Assembly (NCBI RefSeq): GCF_027580225.2
Contig: NW_027395276.1
Span: forward strand, 4,966,501-5,030,500
Length of the DNA stretch: 64,000 nucleotides
Reading direction: 5' to 3'
Source: Misgurnus anguillicaudatus
Taxonomy: Eukaryota; Chordata; Actinopteri; Cypriniformes; Cobitidae
Position numbers and translations under genes: made by a program. Below the pieces are notes generated by a model. The model was given only the letters and a program-made list of their open reading frames with translations. It had not been told where the DNA came from and searched no databases. Positions 49,428 through 61,795 of this stretch are shown piece after piece (position 1 is the stretch's first letter; the number at the start of each line of letters is the position of its first letter).

Positions 49428-51380
49428 AAAAAATACTAAGTAAGAAAGCCATTTTTTTTTTGCAATGTTACCTTTTGAAGAAACACTACATCCCTGCACA
49501 CATACGCATTCTTCTACAGAGGGAAATATACAAACAATAAAAACATCAAGCAGTTCTCTTTAGACGAATGATAAGGGTAAGATTTATTACTACAAGTGAC
49601 CCTGAACTATAAAGCAACCAAATGTTGTAATCTTTGATGAAAAATTGATAATAAACTAATAAACAGGCCACCATTGTTGTTATGGCTGTAAAGTACTCAC
49701 ACATGCCTATAGACTGTGCAATACGTATTGTACATGCAACTTTACACAGAAACGCAAACACCAATAGTTTGAATTTTTAAGACCCGTGTACAGTGCACAT
49801 GATGCAAATTTCAACATCAGAATAGTAGGCGTGTATTGTATGCGCACCACTAAAGTTTTGCAAAATCTTGCATACTTTGTACACATAGGTCACGCATGCG
49901 CGTACAGGAGATTATAATATGTAGCCAGAGAGATTTATTGCATTTTGTCACAATGCGCATGCATCTAACGTCTGTGTACACAAATGTGTCAAATAAACTA
50001 TGCTTTGCAAGGCTGTGTGTTCAACGGCCCACATACGTTTGCATACACACAAAAACAGACTACACCCCAAGCTTTAGTATGACATCATTCTCAATCATCT
50101 CTACTATCACTTAGTGAAACTGGTTCAACTCCAAAAAAGCTGGACATCAGTCTAGAGAAATGTATTTCGCTCCATCACTCGTTTTTGTTATTGAGCTTCT
50201 TTATGCTGTTGCTTTTATTGCATTGAAATAGAGTGAAATATCGGCGGGACCTTGAACACTGTCGTCACGGCTCTCCTCCTGTCAGGTTATAAGTGTGCTG
50301 ATGGTGTCCTCGGGGACGCGGCTGACAGGCGGCCTGACACGAACCTCAGCCCTGTCCACTTTATTGATGACATGACAAAAAAACTAGAGAGCCATAAAGC
50401 CGACCGGTAACACTTTCACCTCCTGCATGTATCCTGCACTCATACAGCCATGGACAAATGTCAATCATATCCGCTCCGAATGAGAAACACGGGAGCCTGT
50501 CGGTGTCAAGAGTCCAGTGCTGAGCAGAAACTCTGATGTTTCCTCACAATTGACATAAACACAGCTATGATTGACAGTTTATCTGCCTTGTTAAATCAGC
50601 CAAAAAATCCAAGGTAAGGATTCACCCACGTTCTTCTGTTAATATAGGCAGAGATGGCATTCTCTAATGATATAATATCTTTCGATTCTAACCATGCACA
50701 ACAAAATAATATTACTGTGCAATTCCTATATAATTTACATTGTTACGTATACATAATCGATGTGAAATCGAATACTTTCAGGCTATATAGTGGGCACAAA
50801 TTTGTAGTTGAGGAAAGTAGTATGACTGAATTCATAGTATTCGAAAAACAACGTATTAATTCTGATAGATTTTACAGTGTGCATTTGACACGACATGAGG
50901 ACCGGACAAATTCAAAAGGTGAAAATAATTAATAAATAGCAGAAATCGATGAACTGGCCGGTACTTTAAGTAATTTAGGTACACAGAAATGTATTCTCAT
51001 GATTTTATTGTACTTGTTAAACAACGCATATAAGTAAATTATGGTCGCGGTTGTTCTGATTATGTCATAGGTCACATGACATTGCAAACATGGTGGATGC
51101 ATACTGCACCCACGCAGATTCAAGGATTCCAAGTTTTTATTTGTCACATACTCAGTTATATACGGTAAAGAATATATAACCAGTAGTGAAATTACCCAGA
51201 TATGTCACTAGTATTGATATGAATGGGGGAGATTGCAACGGTCAATATGGCCGCTCTAGTGCCGCCTTCCAGTAAAAAGAGCAAATTGAAAACCGTGAGC
51301 AAGAATGACATCATCTGGGGAAGAGACTTTGCCTTACCAAGACCTGAAAGCATTGCAAATATGGCGGCGCAGTGACTTCC

Positions 51381-51697
51381 TTAGGAGGCGTGTGCACACC
51401 AAGGTGTTTACACCGCGTAATTGTTTCCAATGAAAGCGCCGCAGCTGGTTGACTTTGTCCTCGCTGAGAGCTAAGAGAAATTTTTAACCTTGGACGAAAC
51501 GCTCGGCTTGTCAATGTCACTTCTCACTCGGCCATCCAATCATAGTGGAGGAGGGCGGGACAAATACAACAACCAACCGGCGCATCGTTCAACGACTGAT
51601 AGACAAAGCACAAGAATCATAGCAACCAAAGCGCTCAGCCTACATTACAGTCGGCGTCCGCCTGGCGTTTTTAGCCACGTTAAAACACTTTGGTGTA
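51381..51697. mobile_element. MITE with GGCGTGTGCACACCAA end, copy 2
   Basis: Diverged copy of 30197-30553: left end ttaggaggcgtgtgcacacc aa, shared core tagtggaggagggcgggaca aat, right end aaacactttggtgta. Another repeat follows directly. Confidence 0.65.
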
Positions 51698-52913
51698 GTG
51701 ATAGGGCCAATTTTTGCGAGTTTTATGTGTATCGGCATCGTCCGATATGTGGCTGCTGTGTTCGCCGATAGTTTTTTCCGGCATTATTTACAGACAGAGT
51801 GTTGGAAGCCGCAAGCGATTGCAGGTCATGTGACTAAAAACAACCAACCTTTCCATGACAACATCGAAAGCTCGGCCTAACAGCTGATCATAGCTGGACA
51901 AAGCAGGTTTTATTTCTGATCTCTATATATATTTGTAGTAGTAAAGTGCTAGAAATCAATATCCTTTGCTGATAGTTCCTCGTCATTGTGGAGAGTGCAG
52001 TTCATAGTTCCAAAGCACTCTCACCTTTGTTAAATATAGTTTTTTTAAGTTCAAAAAGATTTAACTTTTTTAAATTGAGACTTGTAATATTTGGCATCAT
52101 CATTGTGTCAGTTTTATGATGTTAATTGAGTGAGCAAAAGCAGTATCGGCTCCAAATATCGGCTCAAGAAAATTGGCAGCCTGTATCGGTCATCGGCTAA
52201 TTTTTATTTATTTAAATTGAACCGGTGCTTGATTTCCAACCTATAAATAAACAAACAACACAGCGTGATCAATAACAAACAACATGGTGTGTAACTATCC
52301 ATTAAACACTTTGGACATTAAGATAATGGACTTCATTTGCATGCCACTAACACCAACCATGCAGGAAAACTCAAGCTGAATGATAAAAGCACGGGATGAA
52401 TGGGAGTGATGGTTAATAATAGTGGTGATGATGATGGTATGTGATGAAGAATAGTTCCAGGTTTGGGAATGATGCTTTTCCCATCCCTGTACTGGGCAAC
52501 AGAAAGACAAAAAGTATTTGTGGGGAAAATATTCAAGGAAAGGTAGTTTTTATCCCAATTATCCACAAGCAGGATGAGAGAGTTAGTTCTGGTGCTAAAA
52601 GGTTTTACATTAATAACACTCTTTTACTTCAGGATATTCATTCACAGACAGGCATTTCATAGCAACTGATGGAAATTTCATACAGTAACAACGACATTAG
52701 CAATATTGATCTCAATCTCATGTTTTTACAAGATCATCACATTACAAACAATTTAAAATTCAAATGCATTGCTCAGGCCGAGGGCAGAATGTTAATTCTC
52801 GTTCCCTGGCGATCAGAATTGAAAATGCCTGTCCAGACGCGAGTCATGCAGGGTTTGAGCGTACAGAGCGGGCATAGCATGACACTAACATTGTACAAAG
52901 ACGTTTTACTTAC

Positions 52914-52943
52914 AGGTAGTAAGTGTAGGACTGATACGTTCTC
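52914..52943 (-). CDS. ptprm: ptprm juxtamembrane cassette exon, 30 nt
   Basis: A long C-rich tract and acceptor ccactgggcag precede 30 nt, followed by a consensus donor gtaagt. Spliced between the membrane exon (ends CG) and the juxtamembrane exon (starts A AAA CTA), it reads R-RTYQSYTYYL-KLAKK in frame. The inserted decapeptide resembles the tyrosine-rich RNAYSYSYYL that PTPRT carries at exactly this place, which I recall from the family. Human PTPRM usually lacks it. Without it the outer exons still join in frame, so it is best read as an optional exon that adds four tyrosines just inside the membrane. Confidence 0.82.
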
Positions 52944-53282
52944 CTGCCCAGTGGGGTGGTGAAGGGTTTTAGCAGTGGAAGGGGATGGAAATGAAAGGAA
53001 AGAAAAAGTAAAAAATATTAATGTCTGAAAACGATATCAAATGAACAAAAACAGCCGCGGTGACATACGTGTGGTGTGAGAGAGAGTTTCACCTCCCGGA
53101 GACGGCAGATGGACCCTAGCGTGAGCGCTACATGACAAACCTTGCGACGCGAGCCACAGAGCGTCCGGACGGCACCTGCTGCAGCGGCTCACGTGACCAA
53201 AGTCCTATACTTACTAAACATTGCCTTCAGCATCTTTATATATATATTTTTGTCTAAATACATTAAAACAGCTGTAAAAAAA

Positions 53283-53530
53283 ATAGATAGTTCACCTAAA
53301 AATGTTGTCTTCAGTTCTGCTGAACACAAATGAAGATATTTTGAAGAATGTTTGTAACCAAGCAGATCTGGGGCACCACTGACTTCCACATTAGAAGAAA
53401 AAAATACAATGGAAGTCAATGGTGCCCTACATCTGTTTGGTTATTATCTTCATTGGTGTTAAGCAGAACAAAGTCATTTACACAGGTTGAAAACAACTCG
53501 AGGATGATTTTTGGGTGAACTATCCCTTTA
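53283..53530. mobile_element. MITE with ATAGTTCACC ends
   Basis: Left end tagttcacctaaaaatg; right end atttttgggtgaactatccc, inverted. Interior includes tctgctgaacacaaatgaag and caatggaagtcaatggtgcc, a repeat very common in cyprinid genomes. Confidence 0.8.
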
Positions 53531-54019
53531 AATTCAGATTTTAAACACAGGTATTGTATCTGTGGCCACATTACTTCATGTGTCTCTTACACTGTCCAGC
53601 ACATATTTAGACAAACACCGAACACTGTCTTTAATGTAAATGACCACATAAATCTCATCACATGAAATGAACCGTACGGTTAGTTATAAAAAGGGAATTA
53701 GCATGACTCCCCGCTCTCATTTCTAATTTAATTCAAACAAATTAAACCAAATAGATGCGATAGATTCAATCAGACTCGTTCATTTGATTTAGCTTTATTG
53801 AACAAGATTCAATTAACACGACTACGGAGTGATCAACGTTCAGAAGCCGTGACAGTCTCACCGGGAGAGAAATTTGGTGAATCCAATGTTTGGCATTTGT
53901 GAACACGCGTGTATTAATAAGCTCAACTCTTTATGAACTAGCCCAGGGGTTTTCAAACTGTTTGATATGATGAAACTTCAGTGAGGGACCCTTTCCTAAA
54001 TTATATGTCCATATTTTTT

Positions 54020-55784
54020 AAATGGCACCTATTATGCAAAATTCACTTTTAAAATGTGTTTGGACATTATGGGCCCTATCTTGCACCCAGCGCAATTGAC
54101 TTTGTCAGTGACGCATGTATAATTTCGTATTTTGCACTGGCGCACAGCGGGTTTTTCCCTCCACAGACGCACGTCGGCAAACTAGGGAATGAACTTGCGC
54201 TGTCTGGGCGGTTCAGCGCAAAAAAGGAGGCGTGCTCCGGCGCAAACCATCTCTTATGCTATTTTGCAGTTTCAAAAAACAATTGCGCTACTAACAAAAA
54301 AAAAATAGTCTAAAGTCAGTGGCGCGTTGCGCGTGGTTCATTATGCTATTTTAAGGGCGCATGCTTGACCATAATGTATAGCGTGCACAATGCGCATTGC
54401 TTATCTAATCTACACAGATGCAACAGTTATTTTTGCAAATCATAAATTGTTACAATAAAAAATATAAGATAAGGGAAATCATTAAATCATAAATTGTTAC
54501 AATAAAAAATATTAATACATGAGATAAGGGAAATCATTGTGGTGAGCATTGTGGTGATAGTTTTTATTTATTTTGTGTGGCAGTGTTTAACAATTATCAT
54601 GCAAATAACGATTAAAATATTTTCATACGTTTGTTGTGTGGCTGTATTACGTTTATTTTATCTAAATAATAATTAAAATGTTTTCATAAGAAACCTTAAT
54701 GTATATGAACTTGATTTGTAAGTGTACTTTGGGGTTGGACCTTGCTTGCGTTTCTTGTGTCCGATTTCAAAGCCCCCAAACCCTTTCAGCAGTGAGGGTG
54801 GACGCAGCGATGTCCTCCTGTGTGCCCGGCGTGCCCGATGTATGCTGGCAAGCTTGGGATCCCCCCGTCTCCTGACATCATTGTAGTGCTTGGCGCAGCT
54901 GATGAGACAATTGCGGCTATTTCCTCTCACGTCTGTTTAACCGACGCTGATTTGGGCGGGTTTCTCCCATCCCCATACAAAACAACTTCTCTGTCTTTGA
55001 CTGCTCTTACAAGAACGTGGGTCTCCTCGGCTGTGAACCGCTCCTGGCGTGCGCCTGTCAAATCCGTCATAATAATACCAACCCCCCATGGAACTTGCGC
55101 CCTTGCGTTTAAAGGGAATGTTGGAAAGCGTTCTGATTGGTTTATTTGACGTTACGCCCAAACCACACCTATGCATAATGAACCTACTTCAGACCAACCC
55201 CTTATTGATTTGCGGCCGGCGCAAGACTTATTTCTCCCGCCGGGAAAATAGCAACAGCGCCCAAGATCCGCCCACAAAGTCACTTGCGCTTTGCGCTTCG
55301 GACTTGCGTTTCAGATCGTTAAAATAGGGCCCAATGTGTGTTGGCACTGTGTGAACACAACCCACCCTACAATGAGAAAAATCCACCCCCTCCTTGTTTT
55401 TTAATCCTCATTAGACATGCCGTTCTGATTTCCTTATTAATGTGAGGTCACATTGATAAAGCCCCGCCCACTTACAGTCCTGCATTACCATAGTTTGCAC
55501 CCTAAGTGAGTTGTACTCTGTACACTATACTATTGTTTCTAGACTGTATTAATAAGATCTATTTGAACTCAAAACGCTCACTGTCTGTTTGTAAGGGAGG
55601 GCGGAGCTGTAGCTCATTTGCATTTAAAGGTACAGACACTAAAACAGCGTAAATAGGAACATTTTGGACATGCTATAATAAATGATCTGTGGGGTATTTT
55701 GAGCTGAAACTTCACAGACACATTCTGGACACACCTGAGACTTATATTACATCTTGTAAAAATTGGCATAATAAGTGCCCTTTA
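54020..55784. mobile_element. MITE with AAATGGCACCTATTATGC ends, carrying an inner element
   Basis: Left end aaatggcacctattatgcaa; right end ttggcataataagtgccctt t, inverted. It hosts the element at 54071-55332. The remaining right part includes cattgataaagccccgccca. Confidence 0.75.
54071..55332. mobile_element. gcgcaa-rich inverted-repeat element, copy 4 (nested)
   Basis: Ends gggccctatcttgcaccc and gttaaaatagggccc; interior full of gcgcaa, ttgcgc and ggcgcat words. Longer forward frames within it have no known domain. Related in build to copies at 16100, 42695 and 43777. Confidence 0.65.
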
Positions 55785-56873
55785 AAACTGTGTTAGATAA
55801 GTAGTAATAGTGACATTATAAAGAAAGCAAACTTAAATAATTGGCTACACAATTTTTGCTTTGTTTTTTTTTCTCTTTAAATTTTCTTGAAAACCCCTGA
55901 ACTAGCTGACAGTGATAGACCAACTACACCACTTTAACTTCTTATAGATGAGGAATATTGTTTTGTAACCAGCATAAACTGGTTAAGCTGGTTATTGACG
56001 CAGGTATACTGGTAAGCAATATTATAGCCTAGTTTATTACCGTTAATGAACCGTATCAGCATTAAAATATAAGCTAGTATTAAGGCAGATTGTTTATTAA
56101 GAATAATCATTTTCCGAAATATACAGCAAGTTTACTGTATATACACAGATAATACAACATTATAAAAACACTTGTATGTTAATCTGGTCTGTGATGGAGA
56201 ACCTGCCTATCCAGTAGCCCCGGGTCATTTAAGATGGGGTCTTGGTCTCTAGGCTGTTTTCTTCAGCTAACGTTGAGAAAAGTGAACAGACAGTGTGTGA
56301 TCGCAGGCGTGGTGTGTGACTCAAAGCCCGTAGGAGTTGGATATTTGCCGAGGATGACTCAAGAGAACCTGGAGTTCTGTGCAAAGACTCCAGGACCGGC
56401 AGGAGACCAGGCTAATGTAAACTAGCCTCCAGCTAATCCTTCACTCCAGAGCAGAAGAGCTTTTATCAGCCCACCTCTCATCCGCATCTGCTATCTTCCC
56501 TCTGGAAAATCTCACAAAATACTCAGATTTCTTCCATTCGTTTTATTGTTTTGTTTTTTGGAGACGTCAGGGGCCGCATGAGAAATTGTTTTTTTTATCG
56601 GGCTATTATAAAGCATTTTAATGGTTCTTATCGTCATATCAGATGAATAATTTAGCATTGCATAAACAATTAGGATGAGCTGATAGAAAGGTCAGGAGAA
56701 ATATCTATTATTGATAGCCGCTGTTAAACTATGAACAACCACGAGATCTCATTTACTCTGGAGATGAACTGACTGGGGATGAGTTGAGACATTTGTGCTA
56801 CACATGTCAAGTCATCAAAACTACAAAATAAAATAACCACAAATATAGAAATGATGTAGTGACCGTATAAACC

Positions 56874-57290
56874 ATAGACATTATATACATAGACCCCTCA
56901 TGATGTGTTGGAACGTAATCCAGCGTCAACACCATATTGATTGGATCTCCTCACGAGCAAGCAGCTGTTCCTGTCATTTGTGCAATAACCAGCGCAGTAT
57001 TGATACCAGATCACATGGGATTACCTTTTAATAATTTTGGTTATTTTACCATTTATTATATTATCTCATCGTAACTAACGTTACTTACATGTAACCGAAC
57101 CGTGTGAAAATCCGGTAAAAATTCAGGGAGTTATGATGATTGTAGTCGGGGATACACCTTCTTCATTAGAAATAAATGCAGGGAGCGAATTGGGGACCCA
57201 TCCAAGATGGCGGCCTTGTTGATACGTCAGCTCCAATAGGCAGCGTCAGTCTATGAGGCATCTTTGTATATAATGTCTATATTATAAACT
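56874..57290. mobile_element. MITE with ATAGACATTATATAC ends
   Basis: Left end atagacattatatacataga; right end tctttgtatataatgtctat, inverted. Contains atccaagatggcggcc near the right end. It stops 109 bp before the donor of the transmembrane exon. Confidence 0.7.
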
Positions 57291-57398
57291 ACCTTATATG
57301 TGAGCTTTTGTCTCTAAATAACAGCCTGACCAACTCTCTAAACACCTCTGGAGTAAACGGGGTCCTATATCTTCAGCTTTATGTGTGAAGGTTCTTAC

Positions 57399-57534
57399 CG
57401 TTTCTTCATGAGGAGCACTACGCCGAGGAAGATGATGATGAAGAGCAGGATTCCTGCGATCACTCCGGCGATCTTCACCGTGTTGTCGGTCTGTTTCTCC
57501 GGCTCCACGGCGTTGGGTTTGTGAGTGGCCGCCC
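57399..57534 (-). CDS. ptprm: ptprm exon: stalk end, transmembrane helix, stop-transfer, 136 nt
   Basis: Acceptor gatctcag, donor gtaaga. The exon encodes about 20 extracellular residues rich in Pro, Glu and Lys ([11 protein letters not shown]), a single hydrophobic helix ([21 protein letters not shown]) and the basic stop-transfer MKK. It ends two bases into the Arg codon. Starts after a phase-1 junction and ends in phase 2. The helix is nearly identical to PTPRM and contains the small-xxx-small pattern typical of this family's membrane segment. The next exon supplies the third base of Arg. Confidence 0.97.
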
Positions 57535-57934
57535 CTGAGATCGACCAAAGGTCAAAAGTTATACAGAAACCAAAGATGTTCACAGACCCCGTACAAAATC
57601 AGATTGGGTGTTCTGGGGGGCTTTAAACAGTCACAGTGTTCGATACGCTAATGCCATTTCTGATGGCTTTTAGTTTGCTCAGTGCATAATATTTGTGTAT
57701 AATATTGTCTTTCTGGTACTAAAATATTCTATTTCTGCACACAGGTGCACTGCTACTTTATGAAAAGTGCTACTGAAATAAAACTGAATTGAAAGCAGAC
57801 AGAATGAAGTGACATTTAGACAAAGAGCTTCTTTCAACTGCAGTCCATTAATTCATCCACACAAAACCTGGATATTTATCAGAGAAACACATGTGTGTGG
57901 ACGGACCGGATGCAGTCGTGTGTAAGGGTCTGAC

Positions 57935-58009
57935 CTGTTAGCTGATGGTCTCCAGCGGCTGGAGCAATGCGTACGTAAGGTGTGGTGAGCTGTGTTACCA
58001 AGATAGCAG
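57935..58009 (-). CDS. ptprm: candidate ptprm cassette exon in extracellular stalk, 75 nt
   Basis: Between the stalk exon and the membrane exon, the minus strand has a good acceptor (ggttcttggtttggcag), 75 open nucleotides and a donor gtcaga. The length is divisible by three and the flanking junctions are phase 1. Inclusion would therefore insert 25 residues (AAILVTQLTTPYVRIAP then AAGDHQLT and G) without a shift. From memory, PTPRT carries an alternative exon at the same phase-1 position. The residue match is weak and the donor is not strong, so this is a candidate only. A GATA/GA microsatellite lies just upstream of its acceptor. Confidence 0.4.
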
Positions 58010-58038
58010 CTGCCAAACCAAGAACCACACCACATGCA

Positions 58039-58063
58039 GATAGATAGATATATAGATAGATAG

Positions 58064-58122
<59 letters not shown>
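58039..58122 (+). repeat. GATA then GA microsatellite
   Basis: agatagatagatatatagat followed by a pure GA run; just upstream of the candidate 75 nt exon on the minus strand. Confidence 0.9.
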
Positions 58123-58124
<2 letters not shown>

Positions 58125-58382
58125 ATGAAAGAAAGATAGAGAGAGAGGTGTTAATGGTCAAACTAAACACTTGCACACATACCTATGGAGGGATTTTGCA
58201 GACATCGTAATTGCAATTGCGTTATACGTGGAAATAAAAATTGTGACAATTTAAAGGCTAATGCAAGCTGTTTGCATTTCCGTATACACGAAGGTATAAT
58301 ATATGACAAATTTCGAAACGCATTTACAACTGAATAGTAAATAGTAATTCCCCGTATGCTATTTCACTTCCTCCGGTGTCTT

Positions 58383-58787
58383 ATGCTGGGTTCACACCAG
58401 ATTTGAAGCGTCAAATTCGGGGCTACCACATGTAGTTGGACGCTTGAACATTTTGAGTGTACACGCTTCATTCTTCACAATTGTAGTCATTTAGACATTT
58501 ATGTGGAAATTCGCGTCATGGGAGGGGCTTCTGCGACTCCGCTCGCTTCCTTTAATCACGTCACTACTAGAGCAAGCTCCTGTTTGGTTAAGGCGACGCC
58601 TTTTTCCGCCAAAGTTCAAATTTTTCAACTCGGGCGTTTCGCGCGGCAAAGCTCAATAAGCGCAAACTAGACGTGCCTCATTCGCGACGCGAGACCTCCA
58701 GACGTGCTTTAGCTCTTTTTACATTGACTTAACATTGAAATCACTCACGCTTGATACCTCTACCGCAGCTGGTGTGAACGCAGCATT
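58383..58787. mobile_element. MITE with ATGCTGGGTTCACACCAG ends
   Basis: Left end atgctgggttcacaccagat; right end cagctggtgtgaacgcagca t, inverted. The interior (gacgcctttttccgccaaag, tcaactcgggcgtttcgcgc) also matches 33300-33803 in inverse orientation. A single similar end occurs at 60669. Confidence 0.72.
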
Positions 58788-60038
58788 AGGCAGAGTTTCA
58801 TGTTTGTGCTTGGGGGGCACCTACGGGCAAGGAAGGGTACTGCTATACCTTGAGATTCATGAGAGCTTTATGGGTTTGGTTTTAATATGGTTTATATGGT
58901 TTAAATGAATTAAATGAGTAAAATATCAAGATTAGCAAAAAAAAAGAATTCTTATATTTCTATTTCATTAATAGCTCAGACAAAACAATAAGTGGCTCTG
59001 ATCTAGGGCAGTGCCCCCCTGCCCCTCCCCAAACTCTACAAATGTGTGTCGTCGCGTACAGAGTTTGCCAAAAATCTAATAAAATTGCAATTCCCATCAA
59101 CCTGTTAATCAGGATTGGGGGTGGGATTATACTATGGGACGTGTTTGTATTTGGAAGTGATGTCATGTTCAATGTTCACATTATGTACATTAAATTAAAT
59201 TACAACAATTATTAAGAGAATAAGCTAAATCTCTGTTACAAACGAATACGTTTTTAAGGGAACGTGTCTGTGTTAACTTTTGACCTTCATTATTATTCCC
59301 TTTAAAAAGTGTCTGCAAAATCCCTCCATACACGCCAGCACCAGAAATGAAAAGCAAAACTTCCTCAATCCAGAAAAATTAATTAAAGCTCCATTTAAAA
59401 GACTGAAGCTTAAATCAAATGGGCTTTTCACACTTGATAATGAATTGTGTGCAAATCAAATGCACATCTTTTATACAGATATTTTTTTATAAATGATGGC
59501 AAGCACACAGCACCCACTGACTTTCATAGTAGGAAAAATAAATACTATAGAAGTGAATTGGTACCGTCTACTGTGTGATTATCATTATTTATCAAAATAT
59601 CTAATAAAGAAACTCATACAGGTTCAGAACAACATGATGACAGAACTTTCATGTGAAAAGCCCATTCATATGGTTAACCGGGGTCATTCTATAAGTAACG
59701 TCTCCATTGTTCTTCACCCTGGGTTATGAATTAATTCTGGTTATATGGCTCCCATGACTTCACACCAATGTAACCTGGTTAACATTTGCATTAGCATATT
59801 TATGTAAACTAAAAAGCTCAGTAGGAGCGGCGGGCTCACGTGGATACGGGTCGAGTCAATAAGACAGCAAACGGTGGTTAGTCTCAGTGTGTACAGCTCT
59901 CAATAAGGCTTCATAACCCAGTTAAACACCCGCTGGTCAAACATCTTTCACACGTGCTGAGTCACGCTGATAACATGTTAGATGACAAATTAACTGCTGT
60001 GGTTTCAATCTGTGCTTGCATAAAATTATAATTCCTAC

Positions 60039-60075
60039 CTTTTGTAGCAACACGAACGCAGTCGATTTTCGTCTC
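60039..60075 (-). CDS. ptprm: ptprm exon: membrane-proximal stalk, 37 nt
   Basis: Acceptor tttttttccag, 37 nt of coding sequence, donor gtagga. It encodes ETKIDCVRVATK plus the first base of a Gly codon. This is the conserved ETK.(D/N)CVR.ATK segment that links the last fibronectin III repeat to the membrane stalk in PTPRM and PTPRT. Phase 0 in, phase 1 out, which fits both neighbours. The conserved Cys is present. Extracellular; this is the region cleaved by sheddases in this family. Confidence 0.95.
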
Positions 60076-61795
60076 CTGGAAAAAAAACACATTTAGTCAT
60101 TTAATCAGTAAGTAAAATATTTAATTACATTTCAACACAGTGATGCTAATCACCGTCTTCTGTGATCAGAGGTTCAGATAAAAAATAACTATTTCAATTC
60201 ATTGACAACACTACGTTAAACATAGAAATATGTCAAATTTACGTCAATTAAAATGTGTCAGCAGACAGCAGAACAAGAAACAATTTACATTTATACGTCT
60301 ATTTAACCCTCCACTGTTACTTGAGTGTAGTGATGTAAATGGTGCTATGCTTTCTATGCCTGCTTTCTATCTTCTGCATGAAAAGTGCTGAGAGAAGTTG
60401 CATTTCAGATAAACATTGCAGCGCCCGTGCTGCAAAATAAACATGCTGTATAAGACCTGAAAGCCTTTCTGAAAATGACTCAACATCTACACACATTCCC
60501 ACAATGCACCTGGCTTTGTGTTATTACAGTCATTTGTTTTAAATATGGCCAGTGCGCTCTTATTTTACATACATAGTTTAAGGCTTTTCTTTCTTAATGT
60601 CTAACCTGAGCCAGGCAACATCCATCAAGCGACTACCCAGCGACTCAGTAAATCCTAAAAAAAACCTAATGCTGTGTTCACACCAAAAGTCAAGCAGATA
60701 TTCACATCGCGTTCCTCCCTCTAGATTATTCACGAAAAATTTGCGATGTAATTATTACAAATATTTTTCGGACGTGATGCGAATATGAGCGGGGAGCACT
60801 ATTATACAATTGGTATTAATAATGTAACGTATAGAAGAGGGTGCTAAGTTAAGCCAATGTCGGCTGACTCCCTGGGGTTGAAAAACCCCCTAGGAGAAAA
60901 ACCTCCCGACTTTTTTAGCCAGGAGGGAAAAAAGTCCTAGGAGGAAAAAAACCCTTGGGAGATATATAAACATGGGGGTCTATGGGAATTGCGGCCCGTT
61001 GATGAATTACAGTTTAAATCACTTCCCTGTTGGTTTCACGATAGTGATCGAAAGGTCATATATTGTACCGCTTTACCACATAATTAAACCTTTACACAGG
61101 TATAAGTTCATACACTGTTCATACCACAGCTGACTTCATAACCACGTTAACAAATGTATGAGCTGTTACTGCACAAAAGTGTCTGGACAGATCGTGAAAG
61201 ACAAACATTAAGAGACCAGAGCCTGATTTAATGAATTACAGGTCCTGAATAGATGGAATGAAGGCTGACTCAGTAAGTGCCCGTCTGTATCCATCAGCAC
61301 CACTAAAACACAGATCCTCACTCAATTAGGACATCAATTACCGCTGCAGGGCTGCCGTCTCACTGCCAGAGAGCAAGACAGATTTTTATAGAGAAACTCG
61401 ACCACATCACCATTGTCAATCTAAACAGCGGGCTTTCTTTAAAAGCACCGGACGAGGTGAGAGAGCGGGCGAATACATTAAGTCAAAGCGAGTTAATGCA
61501 ATTGGTGGGCGTCTCCTGTCACACTCGTGGGGTAACGTTCAGCTACACAAAGTTTCTCATGTGACACTCTGAGAGGAACCTTTCTGATTATGTGTGATCT
61601 TCTTCTCTTATTGAGGACGGGTGGCCACGGTCCAGGTGTCCGGAGGGTCCTCTTCATGTTAACTCTCTTTCTTACCCACAATTAGCTTTCTCATCGACTC
61701 TGATCCAGAGCGCAGATGTGGAGAGCCACTCAATGCATGAAGAGCCGTGCTGTGAAGATGCAATGCACACTGCAGCGTCCTAACAACCTTAAACC

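Larger units (their letters stand above)
47966..49467. mobile_element. MITE nest: outer element with three insertions
   Basis: Outer halves cttacttagtatttttgccc (left) and aaatactaagtaagaaagcc (right) are inverted copies of the family seen at 6509-8551. Its body is interrupted by 48097-48500, by 48501-48908 and by about 49176-49427. Confidence 0.65.
39433..57398 (-). other. ptprm intron, 18 kb
   Basis: The largest intron in the window. It includes the 30 nt cassette exon (52914-52943) and many inverted-repeat elements (39584, 42695, 43777, 45101, 47966, 51381, 53283, 54020, 56874). Segments 39730-42690 and 49500-51380 are mostly unique AT-rich sequence with no recognised gene; 55790-56870 likewise. 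Confidence 0.8.
57535..60038 (-). other. ptprm intron, 2.5 kb
   Basis: Contains the candidate 75 nt cassette exon, a GATA/GA microsatellite (58039-58122) and a MITE (58383-58787). The segment 58800-60030 has no recognised feature. Confidence 0.8.

Noticed and set aside
50654..50932. 92-residue plus-strand frame (MAFSNDIISFDSNHAQQNNI...)
   Set aside because: Single AT-rich frame in the intron, antisense to the host gene, no recognisable family.
54820..55149. 109-residue plus-strand frame
   Set aside because: Inside the gcgcaa-rich transposable element; no domain.
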